From positions 1 through 18,032 of the forward strand of contig JBAYBO010000022.1 in NCBI GenBank assembly GCA_041669225.1: DNA of 18,032 nucleotides, given 5' to 3'. Positions 1-7,020 of the stretch are shown here, piece after piece; the stretch's first letter is position 1; every line of letters starts with the position of its first letter. Below the pieces are notes generated by a model. It saw nothing but the letters and a program-made list of their open reading frames with translations. It did no database searches and was not told the origin of the DNA. A program made the translations under genes and the position numbers. This stretch comes from UBA1424 sp041669225 (GTDB taxonomy: Bacteria > Bacillota_I > Bacilli_A > RFN20 > CAG-826).

Positions 1-427
1 CACCGAAGAAGAAATAACCAAGGCTTCTGATTATGTTGGCCTTGACTATGTCTTAAAAAAACTGCCAGAAGGTTTAAATCACGAAGTTCGAGAACGTGGC
101 AACAACTTTTCAAGCGGTGAAAGGCAGCTTATTTCCTTTGCTCGGGCCGTCTCTTATAAGCCAACCGTCATGACCCTTGATGAGGCTACCGCTAATATCG
201 ATTCGGAAACCGAAGCCGTCATTCAGTCTTCGCTTGCGAAGATGATGAACATCTCTACGATGATTATCGTCGCCCACCGCCTTTCAACCATTCAGCACTG
301 CAATAAAATTCTCGTCATGCAAAAAGGTGAAATTATTGAATCCGGAAGTCATCAACAGTTATTAAAGAAGAAAGGTTCATATTACAACCTTTATCAAATT
401 CAATACGAACATAATGAGTCCTTTTAA
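1..427 (+). CDS. ABC exporter, C-terminal nucleotide-binding domain (partial, MdlB/YheH-like)
   Basis: This is the 3' end of a gene that begins before the window; the reading frame is open from base 2 and ends in TAA at 425-427, leaving 141 residues. They are the second half of an ABC ATPase domain: signature FSSGERQ at about residues 36-42, Walker B ending VMTLDEA with its D-loop ANID at about 56-67, and the switch histidine in IVAHRLSTI at about 89-97. The FSxGERQL form of the signature and the short tail after the H-loop fit the membrane-spanning exporters that pair as heterodimers (YheH/YheI, MdlA/MdlB, LmrCD type), which drive lipid, drug or peptide export at the cytoplasmic membrane. 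The transmembrane half and Walker A lie outside, so the substrate cannot be guessed. A partner gene, if present, would be upstream on the + strand. Confidence 0.93.
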   Translation, partial: TEEEITKASDYVGLDYVLKKLPEGLNHEVRERGNNFSSGERQLISFARAVSYKPTVMTLDEATANIDSETEAVIQSSLAKMMNISTMIIVAHRLSTIQHCNKILVMQKGEIIESGSHQQLLKKKGSYYNLYQIQYEHNESF

Positions 428-465
428 ATTGTTTATATTCGCAAATAATCATTTGACCAATCATC

Positions 466-493
466 GCTAGATTCAACTAGCAAGCGTTTTTTT
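466..493 (+). terminator. Rho-independent terminator after the ABC exporter
   Basis: Perfect 5-bp stem GCTAG (466-470) and CTAGC (477-481) around a 6-base loop, then AAGCG and seven T (487-493). It lies about 40 bases after the exporter stop codon on the same strand. The stem is short, but the T run is good. Confidence 0.55.
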
Positions 494-552
494 CAATAAA
501 CAAGTTATAGGCAAGAACTAAAGATGGACGTAAAAGTAGTCAGGAGGAAAAA

Positions 553-689
553 ATGATGATAAATCAAATCAAATCAATCCTAAGGATTGCTAAGAAATTG
601 CCGTCGACGAAAAAACGATTAACGTGTTCACTTATGGATTTGGTGTTGAAAACCAGCAAATAGTCCACGAAAAAGAGCAAAAAGACTAA
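553..689 (+). pseudogene. Small unknown gene, apparently split by a one-base frameshift
   Basis: A strong ribosome binding site (GGAGG at 543-547) sits 5 bases before ATGATG at 553-558. Frame 1 reads MMINQIKSILRIAKK and then turns unconvincing, ending at TAG 661-663. The -1 frame, open from just after a TAA at 591-593, reads on as IAVDEKTINVFTYGFG and then VENQQIVHEKEQKD, with TAA at 687-689. Joining the two near base 592-597 gives one coherent product of about 45 residues: a basic amphipathic start, a hydrophobic middle and a charged tail. The AAG AAA at the junction is not a canonical slippery heptamer, so a frameshift mutation or an assembly error is likelier than programmed frameshifting. 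If the shift is real, only a 36-residue peptide is made. I do not recognise the family, and there is no membrane segment or catalytic motif. Confidence 0.35.
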
Positions 690-710
690 ACATTAGAAAC
701 TAATAATGTT
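667..710 (-). terminator. Possible terminator of the reductase-flavodoxin unit
   Basis: On the - strand AACATTA (710-704) and TAATGTT (695-689) form a 7-bp stem around an 8-base loop, overlapping the flavodoxin stop codon. A T-rich stretch with two runs of five T follows (688-667). The stem is all AT except one pair, so termination is uncertain, but the convergent layout calls for a stop here. Confidence 0.35.
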
Positions 711-1169
711 AACTGTATTATCAATTAAAGCATCTCGTTTCTTGTTGCTCCAATTGACTATACCAGTGCCCTTTACTAGGGCACTTTTTTTATTAAGTGC
801 TATTTTAAACTGCCGAAGAGCGTTGTTTCCCCCCATCCAGCGGAAAGGGAAATACTGCGTTAAAAAGCAATAAACGGGTTTGTTTCCTAGTTCACTTATT
901 TGCGCTAAGTAAGCCCGCATGACGCCTGAAAGCATAAAGCCATTGACCGGCGCCCCAAAAACATAAGCATCATAACCTTCAACGCCAGGTTTATTCGATA
1001 ATTCAATTTTGGCAACTTCTGGTTCGTCGTTATTGCTTGCTGTCACTCTTTCCAAAGCGACTTGATGTCCAAGATTAACTAACTTATCTTTTATCTTCTC
1101 GGCCACCGAAAGCGTGTTACCTGTCTTGGAATGAATGATGATGGCAATTTTTAAACTTTTGTTTTCCAT
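693..1169 (-). CDS. Flavodoxin-family protein
   Basis: This 158-residue protein has a flavodoxin fold. It opens with a beta strand (LKIAIIIHS) and a phosphate-binding loop HSKTGNT (residues 13-19) of the flavodoxin type, which holds the FMN phosphate. VFGAPVNGF at 70-78 fits the second FMN loop, and FLTQYFPFR at 102-110 the third. The length is normal for a short-chain flavodoxin. Such proteins carry one or two electrons on FMN in the cytoplasm; the partner is unknown. The ATG is preceded by a close G-rich ribosome binding site (GGGGGAAA). The gene starts 21 bases after the aldo/keto reductase stop, so the two are probably co-transcribed, suggesting a shared redox or detoxification role. It could also be an FMN-dependent oxidoreductase or quinone reductase. 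Confidence 0.85.
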   Translation of the reverse strand: MENKSLKIAIIIHSKTGNTLSVAEKIKDKLVNLGHQVALERVTASNNDEPEVAKIELSNKPGVEGYDAYVFGAPVNGFMLSGVMRAYLAQISELGNKPVYCFLTQYFPFRWMGGNNALRQFKIALNKKSALVKGTGIVNWSNKKRDALIDNTVNIISF

Positions 1170-1190
1170 ATTTCCCCCAATATTTGCATT

Positions 1191-2036
1191 TTAAAATCTC
1201 GATTTAGGATTTAGATTTACCGCTGCCATTTTTTCAATGTCCTCATCAGCAATGACAAAGTCCAGTTCGGCATTGCTAATAATGCGTTCCTCATGTGTTG
1301 ATTTAGGAAGCGGAAGCGTATCTTTTTGAATTGTATAGCGGAGAGCGATTTGTGCGGCGCTAACGCCATATTTGTTTGCTAATTGATTAACAATATCAAC
1401 TTTAAAAACGCGACCCGACATTAATGGCGAATAAGCTTCAAACAAAATTTTATTTTGCTTACAGTAATGGCGAATCTCTGTTTGTGGTTTACCAACATAA
1501 AAAGGCATTTGGTTAACATGCGGAATAAATCCCGTCGCTTCAATTAACGGTTCGATATCACTAATGGAAAAATTAGATACGCCGATGGCTCTAATTTTCT
1601 TTGAATTATATAGTTCAATCATTGCCTTCCAAGCCTTAATATTGCCTTCTGTATGATTCGTGCCGATGGCAATCCAGGGCCAAGGCGCGTGAATTAAATA
1701 TAAATCAATATAGTCTAAGCCAAGTCTTTTTAAAGACTTATCTAATTCTTTAAACGTGGATTCATAACCTTTGATATGTGATGGAAGTTTAGTAGCAACA
1801 AATATGTCTTCGCGTTTGATCCCTGAGTCTTTAATGGCCTGACCAACGCTTTTCTCGTTTCGATAGACGGTCGCGGTATCAATATGCCGGTAACCGGCTT
1901 TAAGTGCTAATAAAACTGAATTATAAGCTTCTTTACCTTGTTTTATTTGCCAAGTACCGAAACCGATTTTTGGAATCTTAACACCATTTGACAAAACGAA
2001 ATCCTGATTAATTATTTTCGTTTTAGTTTGTTTCAT
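1191..2036 (-). CDS. Aldo/keto reductase
   Basis: This NAD(P)H-dependent reductase of aldehydes and ketones has 281 residues and the AKR (beta/alpha)8 barrel. Counting from the chosen start, the catalytic tetrad is Asp53 (HIDTATVY), Tyr58, Lys83 (VATKLP) and His116 (LIHAPWP); GVSNFS and the late PLPKST segment that contacts cofactor phosphate are also present. The sequence resembles the bacterial 2,5-diketo-gluconate/methylglyoxal reductase branch (AKR5-like), but the natural substrate cannot be read from sequence. The open frame extends six codons further to 2054. I prefer the inner ATG (2034-2036) because AAGGA lies 7 bases before it, whereas the outer ATG has no ribosome binding site. It is the first gene of a two-gene unit with the flavodoxin. 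Confidence 0.9.
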   Translation of the reverse strand: MKQTKTKIINQDFVLSNGVKIPKIGFGTWQIKQGKEAYNSVLLALKAGYRHIDTATVYRNEKSVGQAIKDSGIKREDIFVATKLPSHIKGYESTFKELDKSLKRLGLDYIDLYLIHAPWPWIAIGTNHTEGNIKAWKAMIELYNSKKIRAIGVSNFSISDIEPLIEATGFIPHVNQMPFYVGKPQTEIRHYCKQNKILFEAYSPLMSGRVFKVDIVNQLANKYGVSAAQIALRYTIQKDTLPLPKSTHEERIISNAELDFVIADEDIEKMAAVNLNPKSRF

Positions 2037-2058
2037 ATTTATATCCTTCATCAAAAAT

Positions 2059-2076
2059 ACATGCGAGCGAACATGT
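2059..2076. repeat. Inverted repeat ACATG-N8-CATGT in the reductase leader
   Basis: Perfect 5-bp arms 2059-2063 and 2072-2076 separated by 8 bases, about 11 bases downstream of the candidate -10 box and 23 bases upstream of the reductase start. Its placement would suit a repressor operator. The arms are short, so chance is possible. Confidence 0.25.
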
Positions 2077-2086
2077 CTTTTCGTCT

Positions 2087-2116
2087 TTAATATTATTGTA
2101 GCCGATGAAGCGTCAA
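2087..2116 (-). promoter_or_regulatory. Candidate promoter of the aldo/keto reductase unit
   Basis: On the - strand TTGACG (2116-2111) and TATTAA (2092-2087) are 18 bases apart. The -35 box is good and the -10 box matches 4 of 6. An inverted repeat lies just downstream (2059-2076). Confidence 0.35.
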
Positions 2117-2174
2117 AAATGTTAGAGTTCCAAAATTATATTTTAATATTTTAAGTAAATATAAAAGATAATGA

Positions 2175-3995
2175 TTATTCGACTGGTTTCCGCGGTGTTT
2201 TTCGCTTTCTTTCCAGTAAGGTTAAATACATTTTCCGCATCCGATAAGTCGAGGGAGTAATCTCTAGTAATTCATCGTCGTTAAGATAGGCTAAGCAGTT
2301 TTCAAGCGACATTAGGCGCGGAGCTTTAAGGACAACTTTTTGCTCTTTGGTCGACATCCGCATGTTCGTTAACTCCTTGGCCTTGGTGACATTGATAATT
2401 AAGTCACTGCCAAAACGATTTTCGCCGACAATCATCCCTTCGTACACTTGTGTCTGTGGTAAGACAAACATCGTGCCACGGGCTTCAAGTCCTTCAATCG
2501 CGTAAGTTGTGCTCATCCCAGTATCCGAGGCAATCAAAACACCTAGTGTCCGACCTTTGACTTGGAAATTCGTCACTGGTCGATGCTCTTTATAAAGATG
2601 ACTCATCAAACCGTAGCCTTTGGTTAACGTCATGATTTGTGCATGTAAACCAATCAAGGCCGCTGCCGCAATATTATAAGTTAAACGAGTGTTAGCCTCG
2701 CCATAGTCAATATTTACGACTTCAGCTTGGCGGTTGGACAAAGCATCCATGACTGAGCCTAAGCTTTCAGAAGGAACATCAAGAAATAATTCTTCAAATG
2801 GTTCATGGGCAACGTCATGAATTATTTTAATAATCGCCTTCGGTCTACTCACTTCTAACTCATAGCCTTCGCGACGCATGTTTTCAATTAAGATACCAAG
2901 ATGTAATTCACCGCGTCCAGAGACGAGAAAGCGATCGCTTCCTTCAATTAGGGATACTTTTAACGCCACATCGCGTTGTATTTCCTTTTCCAGGCGCATC
3001 TGAAGCTGACGAAAAGTTACGAGTTTTCCGTCTTGTCCGACGAAAGGAGAACTATTAGGAGCAAACGTCATTTGTAAAGTCGGCTCGCTTATCATAATCG
3101 GCGGCAAAGGAACGACATTATTAGGATTGCAGATTGTCTCGCCGACATTTATGTCGGTTAAACCGGCAACGCCGATAATATCACCAGCGTGAGCTTCATT
3201 AAGTTCAATTCGATTCATGCCGACAAAGCGGTACATTTTCATGATTTTTCCCGGCTTGTTTGTTTTATCAAGGCGGGCCAAAACAATATTTTCTCCAGCC
3301 CGTATCGTCCCTGATTTTACTAAACCAATACCAATTCGACCAACAAAGTCGTTGTAATCAAGGAGGCTTGGTTGAAACTGTAAGGGACCACTGTAATCGA
3401 CTTTGGGTCCGGGTATTTCGCTAATAATCAAATCAAGAATGGCTTCCATTCCCGGCTTTTGATCAGCAGGATTCGCTGAGATGCTGCTCGTTCCTAGAAG
3501 TGCCGAAGCATAGGCGACTTCAAAATCTAAATATTCTTCTGGAGCATCAAGCTCGATGAATAGTTCTAAGACATCATTTAGTACTCTTTTAACATCGACA
3601 TTAGGACGATCGATTTTATTAATGACAACAATCGGCTTTACACGCGCTTCGAGGGCTTTTTTCAGCACAAACCGCGTTTGTGGCATCGTGCTCTCGTGCG
3701 CGTCAATTAAAAGTAGGCAGCCGTCGACCATGTTCATGATTCTTTCGACTTCTCCGCCAAAATCAGCGTGCCCTGGTGTATCGAGGATATTTATTTGATA
3801 GCCTTTGTATTGAATGCCCGTAGCTTTCGCCAGTATGGTAATACCCCGTTCTCTTTCAAGATCATTAGAATCCATCATCCGTTCTGATGAGGCTTCGTTA
3901 TCACGAAACATGTGGGCAGTCTTAAATAACTGATCCACCATCGTTGTTTTTCCGTGGTCCACATGAGCGATAATAGCAATGTTACGAATATCCAT
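2175..3995 (-). CDS. typA: Ribosome-associated translational GTPase TypA/BipA
   Basis: This 606-residue translation-factor GTPase of the EF-G family has the usual TypA length. It binds the 70S ribosome and helps 50S assembly and growth under cold or other stress. The G domain shows G1 HVDHGKTT (residues 11-18), G2 ERGITI with Thr53, G3 DTPGH (72-76), G4 NKID (126-129) and G5 ASALLG. The beta-barrel domain 2, the EF-G-like domains III and V and the TypA-specific C-terminal domain follow; GRGELHLGILIENMRREG and RGTMFVLPQTQVYEGMIVGE are typical of the family. The open frame runs to 4043, but the ATG at 3993-3995 is preceded by TTGGA and gives the standard MDIRNIAIIAH start, while the outer ATGs lack binding sites. 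It appears monocistronic with its own promoter at 4073-4101. Confidence 0.97.
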   Translation of the reverse strand: MDIRNIAIIAHVDHGKTTMVDQLFKTAHMFRDNEASSERMMDSNDLERERGITILAKATGIQYKGYQINILDTPGHADFGGEVERIMNMVDGCLLLIDAHESTMPQTRFVLKKALEARVKPIVVINKIDRPNVDVKRVLNDVLELFIELDAPEEYLDFEVAYASALLGTSSISANPADQKPGMEAILDLIISEIPGPKVDYSGPLQFQPSLLDYNDFVGRIGIGLVKSGTIRAGENIVLARLDKTNKPGKIMKMYRFVGMNRIELNEAHAGDIIGVAGLTDINVGETICNPNNVVPLPPIMISEPTLQMTFAPNSSPFVGQDGKLVTFRQLQMRLEKEIQRDVALKVSLIEGSDRFLVSGRGELHLGILIENMRREGYELEVSRPKAIIKIIHDVAHEPFEELFLDVPSESLGSVMDALSNRQAEVVNIDYGEANTRLTYNIAAAALIGLHAQIMTLTKGYGLMSHLYKEHRPVTNFQVKGRTLGVLIASDTGMSTTYAIEGLEARGTMFVLPQTQVYEGMIVGENRFGSDLIINVTKAKELTNMRMSTKEQKVVLKAPRLMSLENCLAYLNDDELLEITPSTYRMRKMYLTLLERKRKTPRKPVE

Positions 3996-4012
3996 AATTT
4001 TTTCCAACGTGA

Positions 4013-4026
4013 TAAGCATATGCTTA
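4013..4026. repeat. 14-bp perfect palindrome in the typA leader
   Basis: TAAGCATATGCTTA reads the same on both strands. It lies 17 bases upstream of the chosen typA start and inside the predicted 5' untranslated region. It could be a dimeric protein operator or simply a chance AT-rich palindrome; as RNA it would have no loop. Confidence 0.4.
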
Positions 4027-4072
4027 AATAGAGTAATTTGCACGAAATATATTAATATAGTTCCGCGCTTTT

Positions 4073-4101
4073 ATTATTTAATAAAGGAGCGGATAAGCCA
4101 A
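4073..4101 (-). promoter_or_regulatory. Candidate sigma-A promoter of typA
   Basis: On the - strand TTGGCT (4101-4096) and AATAAT (4078-4073) are exactly 17 bases apart. The -10 box matches 5 of 6 and the -35 box 4 of 6. Transcription would start near 4066, giving a leader of about 70 bases that holds the 14-bp palindrome. Confidence 0.45.
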
Positions 4102-4106
4102 CGTTT

Positions 4107-4150
4107 AAAAAAGCAAACAATCAAATGCCTCTATGCTATCAAAAATTGTT
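4107..4150 (-). terminator. Possible terminator after tldE
   Basis: On the - strand AACAAT (4150-4145) and ATTGTT (4121-4116) bracket a 23-base loop, followed by TGC and six T (4112-4107). The stem is AT-rich and the loop long, but the T run and its place 22 bases after the tldE stop and just before the typA promoter support it. Confidence 0.35.
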
Positions 4151-4172
4151 ATTGTTTAATAATTAAAATGAA

Positions 4173-5444
4173 TTACAAAATTTCCATGTCTTTTAACATG
4201 AGATATTTCGGTCCTTCGTAACCTTGAATAGTAACCATTTCTCTTGATAGTTGAAGCGAAGACAAACATTTGTCGATATTGCCACTAAAAGAGAAACCGG
4301 ATACAGGATGGTAGTTTTTCCCATCGAAGTAAACCGCCAAACGGACTTCGCCGCCAATATAGTGTGAATACATATCGATTTGAATGCCGGATAAAGCAAT
4401 AATTTCTAAATGAGGTTTATTTTTCATCACCGCATAACTCGACTTGCCCTTGCTGACGGCAATTGTAGCAAGAGAACCACATGCTTTGATTCCTAAATAT
4501 TGCCCATATTGATTTGAGCCATAGTAATTAGCAATTACACCTTTATCAATAACATTAATTGGCGAAAGAAGAATGCCATCACGATCAAACCCATCAGCCT
4601 TGGAAGCGGGTTTAAGCGCAATAGTTAAATACTCTCCTTTAACATCTTTTTGAATCGAATCACCGATGACTTTATCAGTATTTTTGTGATAAATCGAATG
4701 ATACGAATAATCATCAATAAGATTTTCAAATAAGCTTCGGACATCTTCGTCTCTTAAAATGACATCAGCTTTACTTACATCCTTAATGGCCTTGGCCTCA
4801 TATCGGCTCGTCACATCTTGGAGGGCTGTTTTGGCGTCATTTTTAAATATATCAAAATCGACTTTGTTATAAGTTAAATAACGATAAAGTTCGACTTTAT
4901 TATCTTTCCCATCAAATGAAGGTATGGCTTCAATGTTCATTCGGTGCATCGTCTTTTTATAATCAACACCTTTTGAGGAAACGACATGAAGAGTAATTTT
5001 CGAATGAAATAACTCTAATGAGTTAAAACGAAGATTGCTTTTCGTTTCCGCAAAGAAAACGTCAGCGATTTTATCAAGCAAGACTAAGGGTTCATAGCCA
5101 AATGATTGTTGCTTCCACGATCTTTTTTTTGTCCCGGGCACCAGGTCATATCGTTTGTTTTTGATTAAGGAAGCGGCAAAAGCAGCTTCGTTAATTTTAT
5201 CAGCCAACTCTTTATTTGAAAGTTTGTGGCTTAAAGCAAATGTCGAGGAACCGGTACACATGTTGCCATTATCAGAAAATTCCCGATATACCGTAATATT
5301 ATATTCTTTGGTGTCGACCAAACGCGTAGTCTCAAGTTTTTGTAGTACATAAAAAGCTTGAGCAGCTTGTGTCGCATTTTCCTCAATAAGCCAGCCCGTA
5401 ATTGATTCAGCGGCGCTTAAGGCCTTAATTAATTGTTTAATCAT
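4173..5444 (-). CDS. TldE/PmbA-like partner subunit of the TldD/TldE metalloprotease
   Basis: This 423-residue protein has the TldD/PmbA fold but no HExxxH motif, as expected for the TldE subunit. In the characterised TldD/TldE system the two form a heterodimer whose TldD subunit holds the metal, and the complex degrades unfolded peptides and removes leaders from peptides such as microcin B17. Visible here are the N-terminal alpha/beta part with long helices, a central LLDKIADVFFAE segment, and the C-terminal beta-rich half with RDGILLSPINVIDKGVIANYYGSNQYG followed by a glycine- and serine-rich GFSFSGNI segment near the end. The start codon overlaps the tldD stop as ATGA, which indicates translational coupling and one operon. 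The N-terminal part is only moderately conserved, so identification rests partly on the pairing. No microcin-like substrate gene is apparent nearby. Confidence 0.85.
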   Translation of the reverse strand: MIKQLIKALSAAESITGWLIEENATQAAQAFYVLQKLETTRLVDTKEYNITVYREFSDNGNMCTGSSTFALSHKLSNKELADKINEAAFAASLIKNKRYDLVPGTKKRSWKQQSFGYEPLVLLDKIADVFFAETKSNLRFNSLELFHSKITLHVVSSKGVDYKKTMHRMNIEAIPSFDGKDNKVELYRYLTYNKVDFDIFKNDAKTALQDVTSRYEAKAIKDVSKADVILRDEDVRSLFENLIDDYSYHSIYHKNTDKVIGDSIQKDVKGEYLTIALKPASKADGFDRDGILLSPINVIDKGVIANYYGSNQYGQYLGIKACGSLATIAVSKGKSSYAVMKNKPHLEIIALSGIQIDMYSHYIGGEVRLAVYFDGKNYHPVSGFSFSGNIDKCLSSLQLSREMVTIQGYEGPKYLMLKDMEIL

Positions 5445-6847
5445 CCGATTTTTACCTTCGCTTTCAAATAGGGACCACCATCACTGACGCGGACCCATTC
5501 TTTGTATCCTTTACCGCATGATCCCGAACCAATAATTTCAAAATCGCGCGATACGGCACTGATGGAATTGAGTAAATCAATTACATAACCACTCATCACC
5601 ACGGGCGAAACAATTTTGCCGGTTAATTTACCATCAATGATTTCTCTTCCATATCTTGCTGTACACTGAATGCCCCAGTTTTTGGGATCTTCCATTCCAT
5701 TATCAGTCTGGGCGATTAGGTAACCATGTTTGATGCTTTTAATCATCTCGCTAAGTTTTGATTTTCCCGGAGCAAAAAAAGTATTAGTCATACGCGAATA
5801 GCTTTTGCGTTTATAAGATTCGCGACGACCATTGCCGGTCGGGGCTTTTCCGAGCTGTAAAGCTGATAAGGCATCAGATATTCCTGAGACTAAAACGCCA
5901 TTATCAATAATCTTTGTGTCATGGGCCAAAACGCCGTCGTCATCAAAGAAATATGAGGCCACGCTAAAGGTCGCGGCCGCGCCGTCGTGCATAGTAATAA
6001 GTGGGGAAGCCACGTATTTTCCAAAATACTCTTGGGACTTGGCTCGATCACGGACAAACATATCCATTTCGACACCGTGACCAAACGCCTCATGGGCGAT
6101 TAGACCAGTAATCGAAGGAGCTGTTATCACGTCGTAATATCCTGGTATCGGAGTAACTGAATCCAATAATTCAATCGCGACTTTATGTGCTTCTTCTAGA
6201 GCTGGTTCTAAATCAGCAAGAGCTTTTTCAATTGAATTCGTGCCAAAGCCATCATAACCGTATTTCGTATTACCATCCTTACGGACAAGGACAAAACAAC
6301 GAGGATTAGTCCAAGTGTAATATTGTTGCAAATCTTTGTTTTTCGACATGAACATCTTCGACACCTCACTAATTTCAAGCGCGGTCCGAACGTTGACGAC
6401 AAGCGATGAAAGCGAAAGTGTTTTAGTGACATATCCCTTAAGAATGTCAATGATTTGGTCAATCGAAAATAGTTGACCCTTATTCTTACGGACGAAACTT
6501 TTGCTTAGTGTTTCTTCTTGCAAAACCTTGACGTCAACCGCATCGATTGATCCTTTAAACGCGGCTAAGCGATCGATTTCGGCAATTAAAGTGGGAATAT
6601 TTTTCTTTGTAATTTCATTAGTCGATAACTCACTGTACGTCTGATTGTTAAACACTTTAATAACGAAACCTGACTCCGTTAGCGCACTGGGGACGACATG
6701 AGTCGTTGAATTATCAACGATAATCGTCGTTCCGGAAACATCCGTGCCGAAAACACTGACATAAGAATATTTCTTTCCAAGTTCGTCAATCAGAGTTCTA
6801 ATTAAAGTTTTTTTACTTTTTAAGTAATGCGAGAATTTATTTGTCAT
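5441..6847 (-). CDS. tldD: TldD-like zinc metalloprotease subunit
   Basis: The 468 residues match the normal TldD length. The metal site is visible: HEAFGH at residues 252-257 gives the HExxxH pair (His252, His257) with Glu253, and Cys444 in GSGSCGKG near the C-terminus fits the third ligand known from TldD. Other family marks are GIQCTARYGREIIDGKLTG (about 392-410) and the small-residue-rich end. The enzyme is a cytoplasmic peptidase that works inside a TldD/TldE heterodimer, digesting short or unfolded peptides; where a ribosomal peptide is present it can trim leaders. The start ATG follows AAAGG with a 7-base gap. The stop is TGA and overlaps the tldE start. That TGA ends a well-conserved protein here, so it is not read as tryptophan. 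Confidence 0.95.
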   Translation of the reverse strand: MTNKFSHYLKSKKTLIRTLIDELGKKYSYVSVFGTDVSGTTIIVDNSTTHVVPSALTESGFVIKVFNNQTYSELSTNEITKKNIPTLIAEIDRLAAFKGSIDAVDVKVLQEETLSKSFVRKNKGQLFSIDQIIDILKGYVTKTLSLSSLVVNVRTALEISEVSKMFMSKNKDLQQYYTWTNPRCFVLVRKDGNTKYGYDGFGTNSIEKALADLEPALEEAHKVAIELLDSVTPIPGYYDVITAPSITGLIAHEAFGHGVEMDMFVRDRAKSQEYFGKYVASPLITMHDGAAATFSVASYFFDDDGVLAHDTKIIDNGVLVSGISDALSALQLGKAPTGNGRRESYKRKSYSRMTNTFFAPGKSKLSEMIKSIKHGYLIAQTDNGMEDPKNWGIQCTARYGREIIDGKLTGKIVSPVVMSGYVIDLLNSISAVSRDFEIIGSGSCGKGYKEWVRVSDGGPYLKAKVKIG

Positions 6848-6868
6848 AACTTTACCTTTGATTGCGCT

Positions 6869-6877
6869 ATTGTAACA
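6869..6877 (-). promoter_or_regulatory. Candidate extended -10 promoter of tldD-tldE
   Basis: On the - strand TGTTACAAT is a TGn-extended -10 box, 21 bases before the tldD ATG. A perfect TATAAT also occurs at 6891-6886. No convincing -35 box is present for either, so which one is used is open. Confidence 0.35.
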
Positions 6878-6983
6878 TAAGCGCGATTATATATTACGAT
6901 TTTTACTGCGTTGTTATCTATTTATTTCAGGAATATTTGTAAACTCAATAAAGGTGTTACCATATCATTTTTCACGATCTAGT

Positions 6984-7020
6984 CGCTTTTTTCGATGGTT
7001 CCGGGGCTTATCAAAAAGCG
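6984..7020 (-). other. Hairpin overlapping the end of degV
   Basis: On the - strand CGCTTTTT plus GAT (7020-7010) can pair with ATC, a 2-base bulge and AAAAAGCG (6996-6984), giving an 11-bp stem over a 13-base loop that includes the degV TGA codon. No T run follows, so it is not a standard terminator; it may be a 3'-end stabiliser. Confidence 0.25.

Noticed and set aside
592..597. Programmed -1 frameshift signal in the mini-gene
   Set aside because: The local bases do not form an X XXY YYZ heptamer, and re-pairing after slippage would be poor.
553..689. Idea that the mini-gene is a peptide substrate of TldD/TldE
   Set aside because: It is on the other strand and several kilobases away, it appears frameshifted, and no peptide-modification enzyme is present.
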